From CAYORM01 sp964406375 (lineage in GTDB: Bacteria; Pseudomonadota; Alphaproteobacteria; DSM-16000; Inquilinaceae), in the NCBI GenBank assembly GCA_964406375.1, contig CAYORM010000079.1, forward strand, positions 1-13,712: 13,712 nt of DNA. Direction: 5' to 3'. Both the position numbers and the translations under genes were made by a program. This document shows positions 6,209 to 13,122 of this stretch, piece by piece (the stretch's first letter is position 1; each line of letters begins with the position of its first letter). The notes beneath the pieces were generated by a model that was not told the origin of the DNA, did no database searches, and worked only from the letters and a program-made list of their open reading frames with translations.

Positions 6209-7186
6209 TCAGCGGAAGACGTCGCGCGCAACGGCCATCATGCCGGGTGGCTTGTCGCGCAGATAGGGTAGGGGGCGGCAGACCCGCATCGCGGCGATGC
6301 CGATGCGGATCGTCATCAGCCCGTTGATCGCCCCCTCGCCGGCGCGCTTGCCGAGCGAGCGCACGAGACCCGATCCGGCAAAGGCGCCGACATAATCGTC
6401 GATCGCCTCGACGCCACCGGCGATGAGGAGGGCCGCGACCGTCCGGCGGATGAGCGCCAGCGTGGCGAACAGGCCGGGCCGCCCGGCCTGGATCTCCGCC
6501 ACGCGGCGGATCATCCGCAGGTTCAGCGCCATGGTCGCCACCATGTCCAGCAGCGCGAAGGGGCTGATCGCGGTGATGAGCGCGGTTCGCCGCGCCGTGG
6601 CGGCGATGGCCGCCCGGCAGGCGGCGTCGACCGGGCGCTGCACCGTGCTCTCGAGCATGGCCAGGAGGTCCGCAGGGTCGCGCACCGCGTCCTCCTCGGC
6701 CTCGAGCCGGCGGAAGAGGGTGGTGTCGCCGGCACGCAGCCGGCGCATCTCGGCGATCACCGCAGCGGCAGCGGCACGGTCGCCGCCAAGGGCCGTCCGT
6801 GCTAGGCTGCGGATCGCATCGACCCGGCCGAGCTTGCGCAACGCCACGATCTCCCAGCCGCACCACAGCATGAAGCCGACGCCGCCGATCGCGACGAGCG
6901 TCACGGCGACCCAGCCGAACCAGCTGTCGGAGGCCATCAGCCGGGCTGCGGTGCCGACCGCCCAGTCGCCAAGGGCGATGACGAGGAGCCCGAAAAGCGC
7001 CCCGACGAGCAGCCGCAGACCCAGCCGGCCCCAGCGTCGCCGGGGTCCGAGCGGTGCCTCGGCGGGGGGCGGTGCATCCTCATCGACCGGCCGTGCCTCG
7101 ACGTTGTCGAGCGGCACGACGCTCGGCGGGGGCGCGGGGCGTGCACCCTCCTCCGGCAGCGGGACGATGAAGGGATCGCGGCTCAT
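6209..7186 (-). CDS. ycjF: YcjF/UPF0283 family membrane protein (DUF697)
   Basis: This encodes a 325-residue inner-membrane protein of the TIGR01620/UPF0283 group. The first 48 residues are Pro- and acid-rich and look disordered. Two membrane spans follow, about 57-78 and 91-113, then a helical DUF697 domain with RRTALITAISPFALLDMVATMALNL around 218-242 and a GAINGLMTIRIGIAAMRVCRPLPY segment near the end, both typical of the family. The ATG overlaps the ycjX stop as ATGA (7183-7186), with GAGGA upstream, so the two are translationally coupled. In Escherichia coli the pair belongs to the phage-shock regulon. Its biochemical role is unknown, and no psp genes or sigma-54 site are visible here. 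It converges on aztC. Confidence 0.9.
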   Translation of the reverse strand: MSRDPFIVPLPEEGARPAPPPSVVPLDNVEARPVDEDAPPPAEAPLGPRRRWGRLGLRLLVGALFGLLVIALGDWAVGTAARLMASDSWFGWVAVTLVAIGGVGFMLWCGWEIVALRKLGRVDAIRSLARTALGGDRAAAAAVIAEMRRLRAGDTTLFRRLEAEEDAVRDPADLLAMLESTVQRPVDAACRAAIAATARRTALITAISPFALLDMVATMALNLRMIRRVAEIQAGRPGLFATLALIRRTVAALLIAGGVEAIDDYVGAFAGSGLVRSLGKRAGEGAINGLMTIRIGIAAMRVCRPLPYLRDKPPGMMAVARDVFR

Positions 7187-8568
7187 GCCATGTCCTCGCC
7201 CAGCAGGAACTGGAGCGCGCCGTCGAGCCGGATATGAGGCCAGCCCCGCCCGTCGGCTCCGAGCCCGGGCGGTGGCAGGAAGGTCTGCGCCACCAGCCGG
7301 CCGTCGCCATGCGCCTCGGCGATCGTCCGCGGCAGCGTGCCGGGGAAGGCTGCGACCGGCTTGCCGCCCGGGGTGATGACGCCGGCGACACAGCGCAGTG
7401 CCTCGCCGTCGCGGTCGATCTCGACCTCGCGGGTGGCGCGGAGGGAGGCGATCGCCATGCTGCGCGTCTCGGCGCCGGTGAAGGCGACGCGGGCCATGCT
7501 GCGCCCGAGCAACTCGTCGAGCAGAGCTGCGAGCCGGTCATGCTCGCCCTGCGGCAGATGGTCGGATTTGGTCGCAGCGAACAGCACGCGGCGGATGCGC
7601 GTCTCGAAGGGCCACAGCCAGTTGATGCCGCCGGTCTTGAAACAGGTCAGCACGTCGTCGAGCGCGCCGCCGAGATCATCCAGGCTCTCCCGCCCCGCCG
7701 CGAGGTGGGAGAGCAGGTCGACGAGGACGATCTGCCGGTCCAGACGGGAGAAATGATCGCGGAAGAAGGGTCGGACGACGCGCGCCTTGTAGGCCTCGAA
7801 CCGCTCTTCCATCAGCGCCCAGAGCGAACCGCGCCGCCCGGCGCCGGGCGGCCGTTCGAGCGGGCAGAAGGTCAGGAGGGGAGAGCCGTCGAGATCGCCC
7901 GGCAGGAGGAAGCGACCCGGTGAAAGCCGCGACAGCGGCACGGCCTGGTTGCGGCACGCCTTGAGATAGCCGGCATAAAGGCGCGCCGCCTCGATCGCCT
8001 GCGTCTCGACGGCCGGTGCCGCCGGGTCGAGTGTCTCGATGAAGGATCGCCAGGGCCGGGAGAGCGTCGCGCGCAGCCCCGTCCGCGCCATGGCCAGTGT
8101 CGCCTGCGACCAAGCCTCGAAGCCGGTCGAGAGCATCGGCAGGTCGATCAGCCACTCGCCGGGATAGTCGAAGATGTCGATGTGCAGGATCGTGTCGCCG
8201 AGCTGCCGGGACAGCATCGAGCGCGGTGTGATCCGCAATGACAGCCGCAGCTCTGCGATGTTGCGCGTGCCCGGCGGCCAGCCCGGCGGCGCGCCATCGG
8301 CACCGGCCAGCCGCGCCGTCGCCGCCTCGAAGGGAAAGCGCGGCAGATCGAGATGCGGCTGCGGCCTCAGAACGGCGGCATGCAGCCGCTCCTCGGCGAC
8401 CACGTCGAGCAGACCGAGCCGGCCCGGGCGCATCAGCCCATGCACGAGTGCCGCGATGAAGACCGACTTGCCGGCGCGCGACAGGCCCGTGACGCCGAGC
8501 CGGATCCGGCGGTCGAAGATCTCGCCCGCGATATCGGAGAGGGAAGGGAGCCGCATCGTTCGGAACAT
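7183..8568 (-). CDS. ycjX: YcjX-family GTPase-like stress protein (DUF463)
   Basis: This encodes a 461-residue cytoplasmic P-loop protein. The N-terminus matches E. coli YcjX well: RIRLGVTGLSRAGKSVFI (residues 21-38) contains the Walker A motif GLSRAGKS. IDIFDYPGEWLIDLPML near residue 155 is the family's switch region, with DYPGEW in the DxxG position. A TKSD near residue 370 occupies the guanine-specificity position. The C-terminus has the family's GWPHIRLDGALQFLLGED ending. Possible starts are ATGs at 8568 and 8556; GGGA precedes the first at short distance, while nothing good precedes the second. It overlaps ycjF by four bases and is divergent from the pirin gene. Its precise function is unknown in any organism I know of, beyond association with envelope stress. 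Confidence 0.91.
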   Translation of the reverse strand: MFRTMRLPSLSDIAGEIFDRRIRLGVTGLSRAGKSVFIAALVHGLMRPGRLGLLDVVAEERLHAAVLRPQPHLDLPRFPFEAATARLAGADGAPPGWPPGTRNIAELRLSLRITPRSMLSRQLGDTILHIDIFDYPGEWLIDLPMLSTGFEAWSQATLAMARTGLRATLSRPWRSFIETLDPAAPAVETQAIEAARLYAGYLKACRNQAVPLSRLSPGRFLLPGDLDGSPLLTFCPLERPPGAGRRGSLWALMEERFEAYKARVVRPFFRDHFSRLDRQIVLVDLLSHLAAGRESLDDLGGALDDVLTCFKTGGINWLWPFETRIRRVLFAATKSDHLPQGEHDRLAALLDELLGRSMARVAFTGAETRSMAIASLRATREVEIDRDGEALRCVAGVITPGGKPVAAFPGTLPRTIAEAHGDGRLVAQTFLPPPGLGADGRGWPHIRLDGALQFLLGEDMA

Positions 8569-8710
8569 GATCCCGGGATGCCATGAATCCAAGCGGCGGC
8601 GTCCCGGCGATCGTCGCCCCGAGGAAACGCTCCTGTTACCGTCTGCCGCTGCGCCGGCGCTGCGGCGCGCCCATATCCTGCAGCGACCGATCCGACGGAG
8701 GCCCTGTCCC

Positions 8711-9574
8711 ATGCCCGCCAACCCGACGCCTTCCACCACCGCCCTGCGCCGTGTCGCGCGCACCATCCGGGGCATCCCGGCGAGTGACGGCGGCGGGGTG
8801 CGGATGACCCGGGTGATCGGCAGCCCGTCGCTGCCGCGCCTCGACCCGTTCCTGATGCTCGACGAGTTCCGCTCGGCCGATGCTGCCGACTACATCGCCG
8901 GCTTCCCCGATCATCCGCATCGCGGCTTTCAGACGGTCACCTACATGCTCGCCGGCCGGATGCGGCATGGCGATCACCTCGGCAATACCGGCCTGCTCGA
9001 ACCGGGCGGCGCGCAATGGATGACGGCCGGGCGCGGCATCATCCATTCCGAGATGCCCGAGCAGGAGGACGGGTTGATGTGGGGCTTCCAGCTCTGGATC
9101 AACCTCGCCGCGCGCGACAAGATGGTGCCTCCGAGCTATCGCGACCTGCGTCCCGAGGCGATCCCCGAACGGGCGCTGCCCGGCGGCGGCCTCATCCGTG
9201 TCCTCGCCGGCCAGTTCGACGACGTCGAAGGGCCGATCTCGGTGCCGGTGACCGAACCGGTCTTCCTCGACGTGGCGCTGAAGCCGGGCGGGGCGGTGCT
9301 GGTGCCGCTGCCCGCCGGACACGCCGCCTTTGCCTATGTCTTCGACGGCACGATGCTGCTCGGCGAGGGCCGTCGCGAGACGGGGCGGGGCGAACTCGCG
9401 CTGCTCGAGGGTGATGGCGAGCTGATGGCCGAGGCCGGCGCTGCGGGTGGCCGGATGATCGTCGTCGCCGGCCGGCCGATCGGCGAGCCGATCGTCCAGT
9501 ACGGCCCCTTCGTGATGAACACCGAGGCGGAGATCCGCCAAGCCATCGACGATTTCCGCGCCGGCCGGTTCTGA
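8711..9574 (+). CDS. Pirin family protein (bicupin)
   Basis: This encodes a 287-residue double-cupin cytoplasmic protein. The N-terminal cupin carries the full pirin metal set: His68 and His70 in DHPHRGF, and His112 and Glu114 in IIHSEMP. The TAGRGIIHSEMP and GFQLWINL segments are diagnostic. The C-terminal cupin (about 150-260) is more divergent, and the tail ends with GPFVMNTEAEIRQAI, typical of bacterial pirins. The ATG at 8711 is well placed behind GGAGG at 8697-8701. Bacterial pirins have variously shown quercetinase activity or bound metabolic enzymes; sequence alone does not say which applies here. It stands alone, divergent from ycjX and convergent with corA. Confidence 0.95.
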   Translation: MPANPTPSTTALRRVARTIRGIPASDGGGVRMTRVIGSPSLPRLDPFLMLDEFRSADAADYIAGFPDHPHRGFQTVTYMLAGRMRHGDHLGNTGLLEPGGAQWMTAGRGIIHSEMPEQEDGLMWGFQLWINLAARDKMVPPSYRDLRPEAIPERALPGGGLIRVLAGQFDDVEGPISVPVTEPVFLDVALKPGGAVLVPLPAGHAAFAYVFDGTMLLGEGRRETGRGELALLEGDGELMAEAGAAGGRMIVVAGRPIGEPIVQYGPFVMNTEAEIRQAIDDFRAGRF

Positions 9575-9576
9575 CG

Positions 9577-9594
9577 GGGGCGCCGACGCGCCCC
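9577..9594. terminator. Compact GC hairpin between convergent pirin and corA genes
   Basis: GGGGCGC (9577-9583) and GCGCCCC (9588-9594) pair perfectly around a four-base loop, CGAC. The stem fills the 20-base gap between the pirin stop and the corA stop exactly, so it can form in either transcript. There is no T run on either side, so this would be a bidirectional barrier or 3'-end protector rather than a canonical rho-independent terminator. Confidence 0.55.
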
Positions 9595-10578
9595 TCAGAT
9601 CCATCCCTTGCGGCGGAAATACCACAGCGGCAGCAGTGCCGAGACCAGCATGAGCCCGAGGGCCATCGGATAGCCCCAAGGCCAGGAGAGTTCGGGCATC
9701 AGCTCGAAATTCATGCCGTAGATGCTGGCGATCAGCGTCGGCGGCAGGAAGCCGGTGGCGGCGACCGAGAAGCTCTTCACGATGTCGTTCTGGTCCACCG
9801 AGATCAGGCCGATGGTCGCGTCGAGCAGGAAGGTCAGCCGCTGGACGAGGAAATCGGCATGCTGCGCCAGCGAGCGGACGTCGCGCGTGGTCGTCTTCAT
9901 GCGCAGCTTGGCGTCCCGGCCGAGCTTGGGCTGGGCCGCCGCGAGGAAGGCGGTCATCCGGTCGATGCCGGACAGGCTGTCGCGTACCTTGCCGACGAAA
10001 TCGCCGGCATAGCCGATCTCCTGCAGTGCCCGCCGCCGCGCATCCGTGCGCGAGCGGCCGCGCCGCGGGCCTGCCGGCCGATCGGCGAAGATCGCGCGCG
10101 ACACCGCCTCGATGCGGCTGCCCGTCGCCTCGAGCGCGTCGGCCATACGGTCGACCAGCGCCTCGACGATGGCGATCAGCACGTCGACGGGGCGGAGATC
10201 GGTCACCGGGTTCCGCGCCAGCCGGTCGCGCGCCGCATCGACCGGCTTGGGATCGATGTAGCGCAGTGTCACCAGCGCGCGCTCGGTGAGGACGAAGGTC
10301 AGAACGCCGACTTCCGGCTCCTCGCTGTCCAGCCGGGCGAGGACGACCGTCGTCAGGATCACCGCGCCGTCATCGCTGTAGGTGCGCGAGGAGGCCTCGA
10401 TCTCCTGCATGTGGTGCAGCGTCGGGAGCCCGACGCCGAGCGCCGCCTCGACGAAGGCGCGCTCCGCCTCGCTGGGGCGCAGAAGATCGATCCACACCGT
10501 CCCGGGCGGGATGGTGTCGCCGGGCGCCGCTTCGACCAGCGTGCAGGCGGACTGGTCGGCGACGAACAGACGGATCAT
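9595..10578 (-). CDS. corA: CorA-type magnesium/divalent cation channel
   Basis: This encodes a 327-residue inner-membrane protein of the CorA metal ion transporter family, homopentameric in known members. The long cytoplasmic N-terminal domain contains the helical stalk, about residues 180-265. The signature YGMNF (GMN at 288-290) closes the first span, about 270-290. The acidic loop FELMPELSWPWGY leads to the second span (302-320) and a basic C-terminus (RRKGWI). The ATG overlaps the stop of the DUF167 gene as ATGA (10575-10578), and there is no Shine-Dalgarno of its own, so coupling is likely. Magnesium, cobalt and nickel import or zinc export (ZntB-like) are all possible for this family. 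The GMN motif alone does not separate them. Confidence 0.92.
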   Translation of the reverse strand: MIRLFVADQSACTLVEAAPGDTIPPGTVWIDLLRPSEAERAFVEAALGVGLPTLHHMQEIEASSRTYSDDGAVILTTVVLARLDSEEPEVGVLTFVLTERALVTLRYIDPKPVDAARDRLARNPVTDLRPVDVLIAIVEALVDRMADALEATGSRIEAVSRAIFADRPAGPRRGRSRTDARRRALQEIGYAGDFVGKVRDSLSGIDRMTAFLAAAQPKLGRDAKLRMKTTTRDVRSLAQHADFLVQRLTFLLDATIGLISVDQNDIVKSFSVAATGFLPPTLIASIYGMNFELMPELSWPWGYPMALGLMLVSALLPLWYFRRKGWI

Positions 10579-10943
10579 CGCCGGGTGTCGCTTTCGGCGA
10601 GCGCGCCGAGGCGGCCGAGCAGCGGCTCGGGATCTCCCTCGACCCGGACGATCTTGTCGCGATCGGAGGCTCCGGCGATGAGGGTGAGGGCCGATCGCGG
10701 CAGATCGAGCGCTTCGGCCAGAACCGCCAGCACCGCCGCATTCGCCGCACCATCGGCCGGGGGTGCCGTGACGGCGACCTTGAGGCGTGGGGTGCCGTCA
10801 CGCCCCGGCGCGGTCCCACCGATGCCCGGCCGGCGGGCCCGCGGCGTCACCCGCAGCGCGAGCCTCACGCCGTCGCGGGTCACCGACGCCCAGGCCGGCG
10901 GGGCGTCGCGTGCCGTCTCACATGGTGGCGCTGGCGAGCGCAA
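10575..10943 (-). CDS. DUF167/YggU family protein
   Basis: This encodes a small cytoplasmic protein of up to 122 residues. The family core is clear: GVRLALRVTPRARRPGI (25-41), VTAPPADGAANAAVLAVLAEAL (58-79) and GASDRDKIVRVEG (91-103). The start is uncertain. A TTG at 10943 gives 122 residues and overlaps the end of yggT by 26 bases. A GTG at 10883 gives 102 residues, nearer the usual length of about 100, but drops the conserved-looking lead-in. No in-frame ATG exists and neither start has a convincing ribosome site, so translation probably depends on yggT. The function of the family is unknown; YggU neighbours YggT in many proteobacteria. It overlaps corA downstream. Confidence 0.85.
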   Translation of the reverse strand: MRSPAPPCETARDAPPAWASVTRDGVRLALRVTPRARRPGIGGTAPGRDGTPRLKVAVTAPPADGAANAAVLAVLAEALDLPRSALTLIAGASDRDKIVRVEGDPEPLLGRLGALAESDTRR

Positions 10944-11226
10944 AGAACAGCTCCCACAGCAGGCGGCGCGCCAGATAGATCGCCAGCAGGAGGACGATGG
11001 GTGACAGGTCGATGCCGCTGAGGCTGGGCAACAGGCGACGGATCGGCCGCAGCGCCGGCTCGGTGACCCCGTAGAGGAACCGGCCCACCGAAGCGACGAA
11101 CTGGTTGCGCGTGTCCACCACGCCGAAGGCGATCAGCCAGCTCATCACCGCCGCGGCGATAATGACCCAGGTATAGGCGTGCAGCAGCCAGTCGGCGACT
11201 TCGAAGAAGGGCAGCAGGAAGTTCAT
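10918..11226 (-). CDS. YggT family integral membrane protein
   Basis: This encodes a 102-residue inner-membrane protein with two hydrophobic segments, about 12-36 and 74-97. The family signature joins them: FLYGVTEPALRPIRRLLP (50-67) followed by SGIDLSPIVLLL (70-81). GGAGG lies ten bases before the ATG at 11226. It heads a three-gene run with the DUF167 gene and corA on the same strand. YggT proteins are widespread, and some have been linked to osmotic stress and potassium. Actinobacterial and cyanobacterial relatives affect division or thylakoid organisation. No activity can be assigned from this sequence. Confidence 0.9.
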   Translation of the reverse strand: MNFLLPFFEVADWLLHAYTWVIIAAAVMSWLIAFGVVDTRNQFVASVGRFLYGVTEPALRPIRRLLPSLSGIDLSPIVLLLAIYLARRLLWELFFALASATM

Positions 11227-11262
11227 CGACGAGCGGCCTCCGGCGGGCGCGGCATGCGGGCG

Positions 11263-11280
11263 GGTGGCAACCTAGCCACC
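11263..11280. other. Perfect 6-bp hairpin upstream of yggT
   Basis: GGTGGC (11263-11268) and GCCACC (11275-11280) pair around a six-base loop, AACCTA, in the 119-base gap between the SMP-30 stop and the yggT start, both on the minus strand. It could end the SMP-30 transcript 66 bases past its stop, or sit in the yggT leader 37 bases before its ATG. There is no T tract. I see nothing else recognisable in the gap. Confidence 0.35.
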
Positions 11281-11345
11281 GGGCCGCGCGACGTCCAGCC
11301 GACGGCGCAGCCCGGCGCGGGACGGCGAGCGTGGGGCGTGCGATC

Positions 11346-12263
11346 TCAGCCCGGGAACATCCCGTCGGCCAGGCCGTGCACCCCGGGGTCGAGGGCGAAG
11401 ATGCCGCCCGCGAGCGGCTGTTCGGCCAAGGCTGCCGCATCCAGCCCGTAGCGCACCGTCGTGATGTAGAGGGTCGCGAGGTCCGGCCCGCCGAAGGTCG
11501 CGCTCGTCACCCGCTGGCAGGGCAGCTCGACGATGCGGTCGATCGAGCCGTCGGGGGCGAAGCGGATAACGCAGCCGCCATCCCAGCGGCAGCTCCACAG
11601 GAAGCCTTCGGCGTCGATCGCCGATCCGTCGGGCCAGCCCCGCCCCTCCAGATCGGGCCGGTCCTGAAGCGCGAAGGGCCGCCGGCCCGCGATGGTGCCG
11701 CTCGCCGGGTCGTAGTCATAGGCGTAGAGCCCGCGCGGCGTGTCGGCGAAGTAGAAGGTGCGCTCGTCCGGGCTCCAGGCGAGGGTGTTGGCGATGCTGA
11801 CGCCCGATTCGAGGCGCTGCCAGCTGCCATCGCCATCGACCCGGTAAAGCGCACCGCGATCCGCTTCCATCGGCGCCTCGGAACCGTCCGGGGCGAGGTT
11901 GTTCGACATCGTGCCGTACCAGAACCGCCCCTGGCGATCGCAGCGCCCGTCATTCGAGCGATTGCCGGGGATGTCGGCCTCCGGTGCCACGAAGGGCGAG
12001 AAGCTCCCGCTCGCCGGGTCGAAGAAGGCGAGGTCGCGGGTGCGGGCGGTGATGAGCCCGCCATCGCGGCGCACCGCGATCGCGGTCACCATCTCGTCGG
12101 TCGCCCAGACGTCATGGCCACCGCCGCCGCGTGTGCCGTCCGGGCGCCAGCGATGGATGCGCCGCGACGGCACGTCGGTCCACCACAGCGCGCCCTCCCG
12201 CGCATCCCAGCAGGGACCTTCGGCCAGCCAGCAGGCGGCCTCGACGACGCATTCCGGCTTCAT
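11346..12263 (-). CDS. SMP-30/gluconolactonase family sugar-lactone hydrolase
   Basis: This encodes a 305-residue six-bladed beta-propeller, about the length of regucalcin and bacterial gluconolactonases. It has no signal peptide, so it is cytoplasmic. The divalent-metal ligands are in place: Glu15 in LAEGPCWD, Asn159 in IANTLAWSPD and Asp212 in PDGSAID. Arg102 and Asn104 in NRSNDGR fit the substrate-lid positions. The FYFADTPRGLYAYDYD and GRGWPDGSAIDAEGFLW segments are typical of sugar 1,4-lactonases. A strong GAGGAGG at 12275-12281 lies inside the end of the regulator gene, and the spacing between the genes is six bases, so the two are cotranscribed. It probably opens a sugar-acid lactone in a catabolic route controlled by the regulator. 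Which sugar is unknown. Confidence 0.92.
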   Translation of the reverse strand: MKPECVVEAACWLAEGPCWDAREGALWWTDVPSRRIHRWRPDGTRGGGGHDVWATDEMVTAIAVRRDGGLITARTRDLAFFDPASGSFSPFVAPEADIPGNRSNDGRCDRQGRFWYGTMSNNLAPDGSEAPMEADRGALYRVDGDGSWQRLESGVSIANTLAWSPDERTFYFADTPRGLYAYDYDPASGTIAGRRPFALQDRPDLEGRGWPDGSAIDAEGFLWSCRWDGGCVIRFAPDGSIDRIVELPCQRVTSATFGGPDLATLYITTVRYGLDAAALAEQPLAGGIFALDPGVHGLADGMFPG

Positions 12264-12269
12264 CGTTCC

Positions 12270-13079
12270 TCAATCCTCCTCTTGACGCCGCGGCATGGCC
12301 GCCGGTGCCGGCTGGGGCTCGGGAGCCGGTCCGGCGGCGAGATCCGACGTCTCGATCTCGATCGCGACGGCGCGCCAATGGTCGAGCAGCGCCTCGAGCG
12401 CCGCCAGCGCACGTTCGCCCACGCCGGCCGCCAGCGCCGCGGTGAGCTCCACATGGTGGGGGGCGACCTCGCTCAGCCGATGGCCGCCGCGCGTGTAGTA
12501 CATCGTGCCGAGGCGGCGGGTGACCGAATAGACCGGCCGTGCCGCGCGGGCGGCGAAGGGATGATGGGCCGCAGCCGCGATCAGCTGGTTCATCGCGTGC
12601 TGAGTGCGGAGATAGCCGTCGAGATCCTCCTCGCCGGCTTGGCGGCGGAATGCCTCCTCCATGGCGGCAAAACGGGCGCGCTGGGCCGGTGTGGCGAGCC
12701 GCGCCGCGCGCTCGACGAGGAGTCGCTCGACGAGACCGCCGACCTCCACCGCCTGCAGCGCCTCATCGCAGTCGATCGCGGTGACGTGCAGCCCGCGGCC
12801 GGGCACCAGCTCGACGAGGCCGGTGTCGCGCAGCCGCAGCAGCGCCTCGCGCACCGGGGTGCGTCCGATGCCGAGCCGCTGGCAGGCCCAATGCTCGGTC
12901 AGCGCCTGGCCGGGTCGCAGCTCCATCATCACGATCATCCGCTCGAGCTGCTCGAAAGCCTGCTCGGCGAGGGTCGCGGAAGGCGGCAGGCGGCTCGGTG
13001 CCGGCCAGGCCGGCTCGGGCCCGGTTCCCGGGTTCGTGCCCTGGGGATCGGGTGTGGCGATTGTTGTGTCGTTCGGCAT
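12270..13079 (-). CDS. GntR-family transcriptional regulator, FadR/FCD subfamily
   Basis: This encodes a 269-residue DNA-binding regulator. A low-complexity Pro-rich lead (1-36) precedes the winged helix-turn-helix (about 37-101), with LGIGRTPVREALLRLRDTGLVE as the diagnostic recognition part. The all-helical FCD effector domain follows (about 108-240), then a Pro/Ala tail. His161, His209 and His234 are candidate FCD metal ligands, but the Asp or Asn usual four residues before the first His is Leu157 here. I prefer the ATG at 13079; another at 13097 would fall inside the AT-rich dyad. It is followed after six bases by the SMP-30 gene and is divergent from an ABC ATPase gene. It likely represses both units until a sugar acid or related ligand binds. 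Confidence 0.9.
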   Translation of the reverse strand: MPNDTTIATPDPQGTNPGTGPEPAWPAPSRLPPSATLAEQAFEQLERMIVMMELRPGQALTEHWACQRLGIGRTPVREALLRLRDTGLVELVPGRGLHVTAIDCDEALQAVEVGGLVERLLVERAARLATPAQRARFAAMEEAFRRQAGEEDLDGYLRTQHAMNQLIAAAAHHPFAARAARPVYSVTRRLGTMYYTRGGHRLSEVAPHHVELTAALAAGVGERALAALEALLDHWRAVAIEIETSDLAAGPAPEPQPAPAAMPRRQEED

Positions 13080-13090
13080 GTTCCAACATA

Positions 13091-13104
13091 CTGTCATATA
13101 TCAG
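13091..13104. promoter_or_regulatory. AT-rich dyad, candidate GntR operator
   Basis: CTGTCATATATCAG pairs at five of seven symmetric positions, with CTG and CAG at the ends and an ATAT core. It is the only AT-rich patch between the regulator ATG (13079) and the ABC ATPase ATG (13123), where the divergent promoters must be. FCD-type GntR proteins commonly bind short dyads in such gaps. I see no convincing -35 on either strand. Confidence 0.4.
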
Positions 13105-13122
13105 AACCGGACGGGCGGGGCG

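Noticed and set aside
6191..6210. A possible terminator between aztC and ycjF
   Set aside because: Only a four-base GCGG/CCGC stem or a bulged GAG/CTC pairing forms, with no T tract. That is too weak to call in GC-rich DNA.
8569..8710. A sigma-54 or sigma-70 promoter in the ycjX-pirin gap
   Set aside because: TGGCAT occurs on the minus strand near 8580, but no TTGC follows at the right distance. CATATC near 8672 has no matching -35.
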